Notes: a model not told the origin generated them from the sequence alone. 5,996 bases of DNA from an uncultured Collinsella sp. (GCA_900549275.1 URNU01000098.1:1-5996); one strand, 5' to 3'; numbered from the stretch's first letter, positions 1-5,297 are shown. Program-made: numbers and translations.

Positions 1-71
1 TGATGGTGTCGACGTCAATGGTATACGGGTGCACCATCGACGTCTTCAATACAGAAGATATCAGTGCGGAA

Positions 72-149
72 TGTTTTGGGAGGTAGCCCAAACAGCCCCG
101 GCGGGGGGTCCTGTGTAGTCACCCGTTAGGCGGAACTCTCCTAATGGGT
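72..149. other. Three adjacent stem-loops, possible structured RNA
   Basis: Three hairpins follow one another with almost no gap. The first pairs TTTGGG (75-80) with CCCAAA (87-92) around a 6-base loop, and TG/CA outside it pair across a bulged T. The second pairs CCCC (96-99) with GGGG (103-106), with ACAG (92-95) and CTGT (111-114) able to extend it in competition with the first. The third pairs ACCCGTTAGG (121-130) with CCTAATGGGT (140-149) around a 9-base loop, with one G-T wobble. This density suggests a folded RNA, either a small RNA or an untranslated leader, on a strand I cannot decide. I looked for hallmarks of tRNA, tmRNA, SRP RNA, RNase P RNA, T-boxes and common riboswitches and recognised none. 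Confidence 0.35.
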
Positions 150-171
150 TGAGCGTTCTGGATACTTGCTT

Positions 172-201
172 GCTACCGTTTATCGCGTATAGCTACCGTT
201 T
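172..201. repeat. Short direct repeat, 10 bp, 20-bp period
   Basis: GCTACCGTTT occurs at 172-181 and again at 192-201, so the two copies start 20 bases (about two helical turns) apart on the same face of the helix. They lie just upstream of the candidate degV promoter at 211-239. A tandem regulator site is a natural reading, but no regulator is identified and a chance repeat cannot be excluded. Confidence 0.35.
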
Positions 202-210
202 GCGGAATAA

Positions 211-239
211 GTAACACTCCTTAATAAACCGTGTAGAAT
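211..239 (+). promoter_or_regulatory. Candidate sigma-70-type promoter for degV
   Basis: GTAACA (211-216, 4 of 6 matches to TTGACA) and TAGAAT (234-239, 5 of 6 to TATAAT) are separated by the ideal 17 bases, in the most AT-rich stretch upstream of degV. Transcription would start near 246 and give a leader of about 145 bases that contains the hairpin at 263-307. Confidence 0.45.
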
Positions 240-262
240 CCTAGGTAAGCACGGAGTTTTCC

Positions 263-307
263 AGGGAGACGCTGTCCTTTGTTGTGTGCAAGGGGCGGCG
301 TCTCTTT
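263..307 (+). terminator. Long leader hairpin, possible terminator or attenuator
   Basis: Bases 266-281 pair without interruption with 289-304 around a 7-base loop. The 16-bp stem includes three G-T wobbles and can grow to 19 bp (263-307) with two more. It is followed only by TTTGG, so the T-tract is weak for an intrinsic terminator. It lies between the candidate promoter and degV. GGCGTC (297-302), in its 3' arm, could alternatively pair with GACGCC (316-321), giving a small mutually exclusive structure. It could end an upstream transcript, attenuate degV, or be a stable 5' stem that protects the mRNA. Confidence 0.4.
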
Positions 308-391
308 GGCGCTTGGACGCCGTTGTGCAACAGCGCGGCGGCACGTGCGTCACATATTGAAAAACCAACGTCGAGATGGGTCGTGATAAGA

Positions 392-1246
392 ATGGGCAAA
401 TACGTAATCGTGGTTGAATCTGGTTCGGATGTGACGCCAGAGCTCTGCGAGCGCTACGGCATCGTGCGCGTGCCCATGCATGTCACGATTGCTGACGAGA
501 CCGTCGAGGACGGTTCGATCGATCCGCTTGAGATTTATTCGCGCTGCAACGAGTTTGGCGTTATGCCCAAGACCAGCGGTTGCTCGCCGGCGGATTTTGC
601 TCACGTGTACGACCGCATCCATGCCGAGCAGCCCGACGCGACTATTCTGCATCTTGCGTATTCCGAGGCCACGACCTGTTCGCATCAGTCCTCGAAGATT
701 GCGGCCCAGGGGCGCGACTACGTGTTCTCCATGGACACGCGTTTTGTCTCGGTGGGCCAGTCGCTCGTTGTTGTCGAGACCGCCAAATACATCGAGGCTC
801 ATCCCGATGCCACCGTTGACGAGATCTTTGCATTTACGAACTCCGTCATGGACCGCGTGCTGTTGGGCTTTGTCCCTACCGACCTTGCCTTCCTTAAGGC
901 AGGCGGTCGCTTGTCCAACGTCGCGTTCCTAGGCGCCCATCTGCTCAAGATTAAGCCCTGCATTGAGGTGACGGGCGGTAAGTTCGTGGCGACCAAGAAG
1001 TTCCGCGGCTCTATGCTCAAGTGTGCCCGCGCCTTTATTGACCACATGGTTGCGAAGGGCGAGATCGACTACTCGCACATTGGCCTGGCGTATTCGGTGG
1101 GCCTTTCCCAGGAGCTGCGCGATGACATGGAGGTCTATGCATATGACCTGGGCTTTAAGGACGTTACCTGGACCCAGGTCGGCGGCGTCATCTCGAGCCA
1201 TTGCGGCCCGACCGCCTTCGGTGCGGTGCTCACGCTCAAGGCGTAA
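392..1246 (+). CDS. degV: DegV family fatty-acid-binding protein
   Basis: This 284-residue protein has the usual DegV length. DegV/FakB proteins are cytoplasmic and bind a fatty acid; the FakB members hand it to the kinase FakA, which makes acyl phosphate for phospholipid synthesis. Visible landmarks are an N-terminal beta strand (GKYVIVVESGSDVT), the family's TS-x-x-SP-x-DF motif as TSGCSPADF (residues 61-69) whose serine normally contacts the carboxylate, a second loop AYSEATTCSHQSS (89-101), and the KAGGRLS motif (169-175) followed by IKPCIEV. I chose ATG 392 because DegV homology begins there. The same frame stays open upstream to an ATG at 284, but those 36 codons look non-native and overlap the leader hairpin. 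GTG 383 is also possible, and the Shine-Dalgarno site is poor for every option. No fakA-like gene is in view, so whether this member acts as FakB is unknown. Confidence 0.9.
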   Translation: MGKYVIVVESGSDVTPELCERYGIVRVPMHVTIADETVEDGSIDPLEIYSRCNEFGVMPKTSGCSPADFAHVYDRIHAEQPDATILHLAYSEATTCSHQSSKIAAQGRDYVFSMDTRFVSVGQSLVVVETAKYIEAHPDATVDEIFAFTNSVMDRVLLGFVPTDLAFLKAGGRLSNVAFLGAHLLKIKPCIEVTGGKFVATKKFRGSMLKCARAFIDHMVAKGEIDYSHIGLAYSVGLSQELRDDMEVYAYDLGFKDVTWTQVGGVISSHCGPTAFGAVLTLKA

Positions 1247-1277
1247 GGCCTGGCGTCTATCGATTCCTATTGCCACG

Positions 1278-1310
1278 GCGGCGGGCGGGTTGCGATGGCC
1301 CTCCCGCCGC
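1278..1310 (+). terminator. GC-rich hairpin after degV
   Basis: Bases 1278-1289 pair with 1299-1310 over 12 positions with a single C-T mismatch (1286/1302), around a 9-base loop. It begins 31 bases after the degV stop, the right place for a transcription terminator. The sequence that follows is TCTTGCAGG, so a real T-tract is missing. It may be a weak or Rho-assisted terminator separating degV from pflA. Confidence 0.35.
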
Positions 1311-1353
1311 TCTTGCAGGGGCCAAATAGAACAACCCAATTGACCGCTAAACC

Positions 1354-1382
1354 GTTTCACCATCATGCGTATGGGCTAGAAT
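1354..1382 (+). promoter_or_regulatory. Candidate promoter for pflA
   Basis: TAGAAT at 1377-1382 matches the -10 consensus at 5 of 6 positions and is the same hexamer seen upstream of degV. At 17 bases spacing the -35 would be GTTTCA (1354-1359), only 3 of 6. A better -35 hexamer, TTGACC at 1340-1345, is too far away at 31 bases. A start near 1389 would leave about 43 bases of leader before ATG 1432. Confidence 0.3.
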
Positions 1383-1431
1383 GGCTCTGGCATTTATGTA
1401 ACTAAAAGCAATGAGAGGCAAGGTAGCGGGA

Positions 1432-2250
1432 ATGGCTGAGATGACGCTCGAGGGTGTGGACGCTCGTCCCGAGGACTCCGCATTTGCCCTAGGCCGCGTA
1501 CATTCAATCGAGACAATGGGTACGGTTGACGGTCCCGGCATCCGCTTCGTAGTGTTTGTCCAGGGCTGTCCCATGCGCTGCGCGTATTGTCACAATCCCG
1601 ATACCTGGTCGGTTAACGGCGGCACCATGGTGACCGTTGAGCACCTCATGGACGAGTTCCAGAGTAACCATGAGTTTTACCGCAGCGGCGGAATTACGGT
1701 TTCGGGTGGCGAGCCGCTTCTGCAGCCCAAGTTTTTGGCCGACCTGTTCCGTACAATGCACAACAATCCCGATGGCCGCGTGCATACCTGCCTTGACAGC
1801 TGCGGATATGCGTTTGACCCCAACCATCCCGAGAAGTTCGATGCCGTTCTCAACGAGACCGACATGGTGCTGCTCGACATTAAGCATGCCGATCCGGTTG
1901 AGCATAAAAAGCTGACCGGATGCGATCCTGCGCGTATCCTGGCGTTTGGCGATGAGCTTGCCCGCCGCAAGATTAAGGTCGTTATCCGCCACGTGGTGGT
2001 GCCGGGCATTACCGACACTGTGGAGGAGTGCGAGGCACTCGGTCGCCTGATTGCCCCGTGGCATAACGTGGTGGGCTTGGAAATGCTGCCGTATCACACG
2101 ATGGGCGTTGTCAAGTACGAGCAACTGGGCATTCCCTATAAGCTTGAGGGCGTGCCCCAGATGGATACCGCGCGCATGCCCGAGCTGCGCAATGCCGTTA
2201 TGACCGGCATGAAAAAGCGCCGTGCGGAGCTAAAAAACGCCATCGGCTAG
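1432..2250 (+). CDS. pflA: Pyruvate formate-lyase activating enzyme (radical SAM)
   Basis: The product (272 residues from ATG 1432) uses S-adenosylmethionine and a [4Fe-4S] cluster to install the glycyl radical on pyruvate formate-lyase, which cleaves pyruvate to acetyl-CoA and formate without oxygen. The signature is clear: GTVDGPGIR (30-38), then the cluster motif CPMRCAYC with C46, C50 and C53 (CX3CX2C), followed by HNPDTW. Further on are the SGGEPLLQ glycine-rich SAM motif, VVVPGITD and EMLPYHTMGVVKYEQLG, all as in PflA proteins. E. coli PflA has 246 residues; the extra length is mainly an N-terminal extension. An ATG at 1411 in the same frame lacks a Shine-Dalgarno site, while 1432 has AAGG at 1420-1423 upstream, so 1432 is preferred with moderate certainty. 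The lyase gene pflB, usually adjacent, is not in this window. The enzyme could serve another glycyl-radical enzyme, but the motifs fit PFL best. Confidence 0.93.
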   Translation: MAEMTLEGVDARPEDSAFALGRVHSIETMGTVDGPGIRFVVFVQGCPMRCAYCHNPDTWSVNGGTMVTVEHLMDEFQSNHEFYRSGGITVSGGEPLLQPKFLADLFRTMHNNPDGRVHTCLDSCGYAFDPNHPEKFDAVLNETDMVLLDIKHADPVEHKKLTGCDPARILAFGDELARRKIKVVIRHVVVPGITDTVEECEALGRLIAPWHNVVGLEMLPYHTMGVVKYEQLGIPYKLEGVPQMDTARMPELRNAVMTGMKKRRAELKNAIG

Positions 2251-2305
2251 CAAGTCATTTTGCTCCTCTACGATACCCGCGCTGCGGTGGTCTAGCGGCT
2301 TCGTA

Positions 2306-2336
2306 TTGCGCGGTTGAGCCAAAATGCTGGTACCAT
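2306..2336 (+). promoter_or_regulatory. Possible extended -10 promoter for mtnN
   Basis: TGGTACCAT (2328-2336) combines an extended -10 TGN with TACCAT, 4 of 6 to TATAAT. TTGCGC at 2306-2311 could be a -35 but at a long 19-base spacing. A start near 2343 would give a ~30-base leader to ATG 2374. The evidence is weak: no terminator is visible after pflA, so mtnN may instead be read from the pflA promoter. Confidence 0.25.
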
Positions 2337-2373
2337 ACCGTGGATGACAGTTTTCACGGGTTTGGGGGATGGT

Positions 2374-3114
2374 ATGCCTACCATCGCAATCATCGGTGCG
2401 CTCGAAAAAGAGGTTGCGCAGATTAAAGAAGAGCTAAACGGCGCCCATGTGACGCAAGAAGCGGGCTTGACTGTTGTAAGCGGCGAGCTCGACGGCCTGA
2501 CGGTGGTCGCCACGACCGCTGGCATGGGTACCGTGAACGCCGCTGGCGCAACGCAGCATCTCATCAGCAAATATGCCCCGCAGGCCGTTGTGTTTTCGGG
2601 CATTGCGGGTGGCCTAAACCCTAAGCTCCATATTAACGACGTGGTTATAGGCAAGTGCCTGCGCTATCTCGATACCGACACGGCACTCATCGCCGAGTCC
2701 GCGCCGGGGCTCGAGGAGTTTGTCTCGACGCCGGCGTTGGCTGATGTTGCCGCCGCCGTGCTTGTCGAGCACGGGTTTGTGGACGCATCGCTGGATGTGG
2801 CGGCTGTGGAGAAGGACCCCAAACAGTTCCTGGTTGGCACTATCGCTACAGGCGACCGCTTTGTAACGGGCGACGCCATGCGCACCGCTGCGATTGAGGC
2901 CACGCATGCCGATTGCGTCGAAATGGAGGGCGCGGCAATTGCGCACATCGCGGCCAAGAATGGTGTCGATTGCCTGGTGCTGCGCGCTATCAGCGATAAT
3001 TGTGACGAGGCATATGATGCGTTTTGCGAGCGCGAGTTCGATCTGGATGAGTACGCTCGCACCGCAAGCGGCATCACGCTCGACATCGTTCGTCGTATTG
3101 CCGCCGCGCAATAG
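2374..3114 (+). CDS. mtnN: 5'-methylthioadenosine/S-adenosylhomocysteine nucleosidase
   Basis: MtnN (Pfs, MTAN) cleaves adenine from 5'-methylthioadenosine, S-adenosylhomocysteine and 5'-deoxyadenosine, clearing inhibitory by-products of SAM chemistry in the cytoplasm. The 246-residue product resembles the 232-residue E. coli enzyme. It opens with MPTIAIIGALEKEV, where E13 lines up with catalytic Glu12 of E. coli. It also carries SGIAGGL (75-81), GDRFVTGD, the nucleoside-binding VEMEGAAIAH with E185 (Glu174 in E. coli), and RAISDN with D208, the catalytic aspartate (Asp197). All key residues are present. ATG 2374 is chosen because the family starts there and GGGGGA (2364-2369) precedes it by four bases; an in-frame TTG at 2314 is less likely. 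It lies between a radical-SAM gene, whose product releases 5'-deoxyadenosine, and engB 39 bases downstream, with which it is probably cotranscribed. Confidence 0.94.
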   Translation: MPTIAIIGALEKEVAQIKEELNGAHVTQEAGLTVVSGELDGLTVVATTAGMGTVNAAGATQHLISKYAPQAVVFSGIAGGLNPKLHINDVVIGKCLRYLDTDTALIAESAPGLEEFVSTPALADVAAAVLVEHGFVDASLDVAAVEKDPKQFLVGTIATGDRFVTGDAMRTAAIEATHADCVEMEGAAIAHIAAKNGVDCLVLRAISDNCDEAYDAFCEREFDLDEYARTASGITLDIVRRIAAAQ

Positions 3115-3153
3115 CACGCCCGTTTTGTAAAAACCTACGACCAAGGAGTGTCC

Positions 3154-3744
3154 ATGGCCGATTCCATTAACTATCAGCTTGCCAAGTTCGTCGCCAGCTA
3201 CGGCAAGGTTTCGCAGATTCCCGAGTCCACCTGTCCCGAGGTGAGCTTTGTGGGCCGCTCCAACGTGGGCAAGTCCTCTATCATGAACAAGCTCTTCGGC
3301 CGCAAGAACCTGGTCAAGGTTTCGAGCACGCCGGGCAAGACGAGCAACATCAATTTCTTCGAGGCCGACGACGTGCACTTTGTCGACCTGCCGGGTTACG
3401 GTTTCGCCCGCCGTTCCAAGGCTGAGCGCGACCGCTGGGCCGAGCTCATCGGCGACTTCTTCGACTCCGAGCGCAGCTTTAACCTGGTCGTGTCGCTGGT
3501 GGACATTCGCCACGACCCCAGTAAGCTCGATCATGACATGATCGACTACCTGCAGGGCAACGAGTTCAACTTTATCGTCTGCCTCACCAAGGCCGACAAG
3601 CTCAGCCGCACCCAGCAGGCCCGCCAGGCAGCAGCCATCAAAAAGCAGCTCAACATCCCGGCCGAGAACGTAATCATTACAAGCTCCCAGACCGGCACCG
3701 GCATCGACGAACTCAAAAAGCGCATCGTCGAGGCTTGCCTCTAG
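3154..3744 (+). CDS. engB: Ribosome biogenesis GTP-binding protein EngB/YsxC/YihA
   Basis: EngB is an essential GTPase of the TrmE-Era-EngA-EngB group that assists assembly of the large (50S) ribosomal subunit. The 196-residue protein has the normal length and a full set of G motifs: G1 GRSNVGKS (34-41), the G2 region TPGKTSNINFF (59-69), G3 DLPGYG (78-83), G4 TKAD (145-148) and G5 SSQTGTG (177-183). FARRSKAERDRW after G3 is typical of the family. ATG 3154 is supported by AAGGAG (3143-3148) five bases upstream; an in-frame GTG at 3148 overlaps that site and is rejected. The short 39-base gap after mtnN, with no visible terminator, suggests one transcript. The next gene is a foreign-looking cassette, and the hairpin at 3781-3835 is well placed to end the engB transcript. 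GC is high: 39 of 60 bases in 3361-3420. Confidence 0.96.
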   Translation: MADSINYQLAKFVASYGKVSQIPESTCPEVSFVGRSNVGKSSIMNKLFGRKNLVKVSSTPGKTSNINFFEADDVHFVDLPGYGFARRSKAERDRWAELIGDFFDSERSFNLVVSLVDIRHDPSKLDHDMIDYLQGNEFNFIVCLTKADKLSRTQQARQAAAIKKQLNIPAENVIITSSQTGTGIDELKKRIVEACL

Positions 3745-3780
3745 TAAGGGCTCATGGCAGGCAATAGTTTGCATCTATCT

Positions 3781-3827
3781 ATATCACCCCAGTGATAGTT
3801 GTTGGTACACTATCACTGGGGTGATAT
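3781..3827. promoter_or_regulatory. Double palindromic operator of the DUF3990/HTH module
   Basis: Bases 3781-3798 and 3810-3827 form a perfect 18-bp inverted repeat with an 11-base spacer. Each arm is itself a palindrome, TATCAC-CCCA-GTGATA (3782-3797) and TATCAC-TGGG-GTGATA (3811-3826), so there are two copies of a TATCAC-N4-GTGATA site with centres 29 bp apart. Two identical dyads just before the gene pair is the usual layout for a dimeric XRE repressor binding its own promoter. The natural candidate is the HTH protein at 4561-5193, though its binding is inferred and not shown. Confidence 0.7.
3803..3811 (+). promoter_or_regulatory. Candidate extended -10 promoter between the operators
   Basis: TGGTACACT reads as an extended -10 (TGN plus TACACT, 4 of 6 to TATAAT) in the spacer between the two palindromes. 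The -35 region would then fall in the left operator and the start site, near 3818, in the right operator, so a protein on either site would block RNA polymerase. The leader would be about 28 bases and keep the GGAGG at 3836-3840. Alternatives such as TTGTTG (3799-3804) with TGATAT (3822-3827) fit less well. Confidence 0.45.
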
Positions 3828-3845
3828 TTTTGTTTGGAGGTCGAT

Positions 3846-4529
3846 ATGGAGTTATGGCACGGATCGGACGTTGTTGTCGAGCATCCATCGCTGGATAAAT
3901 GTAGGCAATTCAATGACTATGGGCGCGGGTTTTATTGCACGCCGCATGAAGAAATGGCAATGGAGTGGGCATGCCGGACTGAGTCTGATGGCATTGCCAA
4001 TCGATATGAGCTTGATTTAGATGGCCTTGCGATTTTGGATTTGGAATCAGGTGAGTTCTCGATTCTCAACTGGCTTGCAATTCTGGCGAATAACAGAGAG
4101 TTCAATGTTTCAACGCCAGTAGCACGCGAGGGGCTTCGCTATCTACTTGATAACTGCTTAATTGATATATCTCCTTATGACGTTATTCGAGGCTATCGTG
4201 CAGACGATTCTTATTTCTCGTTTGCAAGACAGTTTGTCAACGGCATGATTTCGCTCAGGCAATTGCAGCGCATTATGCGTTTGGGCGATTTGGGCATTCA
4301 ATATGCGCTTATGAGTGAGCGCGCGTTCTCGGCGATCAGGTTCCGCGATTGGAAACAGGCCTCGGGAGCCGAGTTTTATCCCAAACGATTTGAGCGAGAA
4401 CAGAATGCTCGACGTAAGTACCTGGATACGGTAAACGGATTTGACTCTGATGGTGTCGACATTAGGGATTTGATGGCAGGGAGGGTTGATTTAAATGATC
4501 CAAGAGTTAACGGATTGTGGGCCGAGTAG
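3846..4529 (+). CDS. DUF3990-type ADP-ribosyltransferase-like protein, probable toxin
   Basis: I recognise this 227-residue protein as DUF3990-like, a family I recall as placed with ADP-ribosyltransferase folds. Visible features are LWHGS with H5, the GRGFYCT strand with Y30 followed by PHEEMAMEWA, the stretch YDVIRGYRADDSYFSFA (111-127), and GIQYALMSERAFSAIRF (150-166), where Q152 or E158 may be the third active-site residue of an H-Y-E/Q arrangement. The last ~60 residues are charged and unassigned. There is no signal peptide or membrane segment, so it should act in the cytoplasm. ATG 3846 has GGAGG (3836-3840) five bases upstream; an in-frame TTG at 3834 overlaps that site and is rejected. 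It is followed 31 bases later by an XRE protein, a typical toxin-antitoxin layout. Base composition is foreign: 21 G/C of 60 in 4141-4200. Its target is unknown, and toxicity is inferred. Confidence 0.8.
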   Translation: MELWHGSDVVVEHPSLDKCRQFNDYGRGFYCTPHEEMAMEWACRTESDGIANRYELDLDGLAILDLESGEFSILNWLAILANNREFNVSTPVAREGLRYLLDNCLIDISPYDVIRGYRADDSYFSFARQFVNGMISLRQLQRIMRLGDLGIQYALMSERAFSAIRFRDWKQASGAEFYPKRFEREQNARRKYLDTVNGFDSDGVDIRDLMAGRVDLNDPRVNGLWAE

Positions 4530-4555
4530 AACATACCCCGTCTACTATCTCGAGG
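4478..4555 (+). promoter_or_regulatory. Two competing ribosome binding sites for the HTH gene
   Basis: AGGGAGGG (4478-4485) lies nine bases before ATG 4495, inside the DUF3990 gene. GAGG (4552-4555) lies five bases before the in-frame ATG 4561. The first would add 22 residues and overlap the upstream gene by 35 bases, giving translational coupling. The second gives the N-terminus I expect for the family (MNNLGDCFDYAVNDYG). I prefer 4561, although the upstream site is the stronger Shine-Dalgarno match. Confidence 0.4.
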
Positions 4556-4560
4556 ATGCA

Positions 4561-5193
4561 ATGAACAACCTCGGCGACTGCTTTGACTATGCCGTTAACG
4601 ATTATGGAGCAGAAGGATCAGAAGTCGCTGAACTCTTTTGCCTGAGCGGCGTAGCTCGCGAGTTTGAGCGCGGCAACGCATGGGTAGTGTCGGGAAAATC
4701 GGGCGTTGAACTATTTGCGCTCATCTCCGAAAGATCTGGTTACCAAACAGGGTCGATGCCAGATCGGACCTACCGATTTGAGAAGACACCAGAATATTGG
4801 ACGGGCTGGATACTGGCATATTTGCAGTGGCGCCTAGGGGAATCGTTCGAAGATCTGCTTCATGTTGTTCCATTTGATGCGCTGCGAAACCTGTACTACC
4901 CCTGGCATGAGGCCTCGGAGGAGCGCGTGGCGCGCCTTGTCTGTGATATGGCGAAGAAGGCGCCGCGTCAGACTAAACTGGCGCTAGCAAGAAAGAGGAT
5001 TAAAAAAACCCAACAAGACCTGGCATACGAATCGGGTGTATCGCTCCGTTCAATCCAAATGTACGAACAGCGCCAGCGAAACATCAACGAAGCCTCGGTA
5101 ACGACAGTGAGGGATATTGCAAAAGTCCTACACTGCAACATCGAAGACCTCCTAGAACCAGTCTTCGAATACAAAGAAACAAGCGCAGCGTAA
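4561..5193 (+). CDS. XRE-family HTH regulator, probable antitoxin to the DUF3990 protein
   Basis: This 210-residue protein has two parts. Residues ~1-125 form a domain with NLGDCFDYAVNDYG, GNAWVVSGKSGVEL and EYWTGWILAYLQW (78-90). I recall this arrangement from helix-turn-helix proteins encoded beside DUF3990 genes, and it likely contacts the partner. Residues ~138-197 are a Cro/C1-type helix-turn-helix: TKLALARKRIKKTQQDLA, then SGVSLRSIQMYEQ as the turn and recognition helix, then AKVLHCNIEDLLEP. The ten C-terminal residues form a short tail. It most likely neutralises the DUF3990 protein and represses the operon at the TATCAC-N4-GTGATA sites; both roles are inferred. The start at 4561 follows GAGG (4552-4555); a 232-residue form from ATG 4495 is possible. 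Codons in the 3' third are richer in A than in the flanking genes. The gene converges on thrB, with a large inverted repeat between them. Confidence 0.82.
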   Translation: MNNLGDCFDYAVNDYGAEGSEVAELFCLSGVAREFERGNAWVVSGKSGVELFALISERSGYQTGSMPDRTYRFEKTPEYWTGWILAYLQWRLGESFEDLLHVVPFDALRNLYYPWHEASEERVARLVCDMAKKAPRQTKLALARKRIKKTQQDLAYESGVSLRSIQMYEQRQRNINEASVTTVRDIAKVLHCNIEDLLEPVFEYKETSAA

Positions 5194-5297
5194 ACCAAGC
5201 ACACAGCCGATGCCCGCCTCTAGGAAGTGCTCCAGCCTAGCAATAGCCCCTATCAATAAAAAGCAGGCTATCAGCCCGGCGCCCCTTCAAAGCGTGG
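5194..5297. other. Intergenic gap after the HTH gene
   Basis: No gene is seen here. A modest hairpin can form between ATAGCC (5243-5248) and GGCTAT (5266-5271) with a 17-base loop, or alternatively between AGCCT-A-GC (5234-5241) and GCAGGCT (5263-5269) with a bulged A. Neither has a following T-tract. A frame open from 5210 into the inverted repeat has no recognisable protein features. Confidence 0.5.

Larger units (their letters stand above)
1..210. other. Upstream non-coding stretch with no confident gene
   Basis: I see no convincing complete gene here. The first ~40 bases could be the start of a leftward gene running off the window: on the minus strand an ATG at 37-35 opens a frame reading MVHPYTIDVDTI, and the bases at its third codon positions are mostly G or C up to about base 47, after which that bias fades. 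The Shine-Dalgarno match is weak (GAAG, 47-44 on the minus strand). A heptamer inverted repeat, GATGGTG (2-8) and CACCATC (32-38), and a direct repeat TCGACGTC (9-16, 37-44) lie in the same piece. The remainder is intergenic and contains the stem-loops and direct repeat listed separately. Confidence 0.35.
3781..3835 (+). terminator. Intrinsic terminator overlapping the operator
   Basis: In RNA reading through from engB, the 18-bp inverted repeat folds into a stem with an 11-base loop, immediately followed by TTTTTGTTT (3827-3835). That is a textbook Rho-independent terminator 36 bases after the engB stop. The same DNA therefore probably ends the engB transcript and controls the next operon. 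The long AT-containing stem is fully paired. Confidence 0.6.

Noticed and set aside
72..149. Assignment of the stem-loops to tRNA, tmRNA, SRP RNA, RNase P RNA, T-box or a common riboswitch
   Set aside because: None of the conserved sequence hallmarks of these classes could be found on either strand, so the region is left unassigned.
284..391. A 36-codon N-terminal extension of degV
   Set aside because: The frame is open, but it overlaps the leader hairpin, has no ribosome binding site, and DegV proteins begin at the GKYVIV strand encoded from 392.
1340..1345. TTGACC as the -35 box of the pflA promoter
   Set aside because: It is a good hexamer, but 31 bases lie between it and TAGAAT, and no acceptable -10 occurs at 16-18 bases.
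929..1366. A minus-strand frame over the end of degV and the following gap
   Set aside because: It overlaps conserved degV sequence, has no domain features and crosses the hairpin after degV.
1504..2124. A 206-codon open frame on the minus strand within pflA
   Set aside because: It is fully covered by pflA, with its cluster cysteines and conserved motifs, and the translation resembles no protein I know.
2614..3774. A 386-codon open frame on the minus strand opposite mtnN and engB
   Set aside because: Both plus-strand genes beneath it have full sets of family motifs and good ribosome binding sites. The minus frame shows no recognisable domain and is a by-product of GC-rich codon bias.
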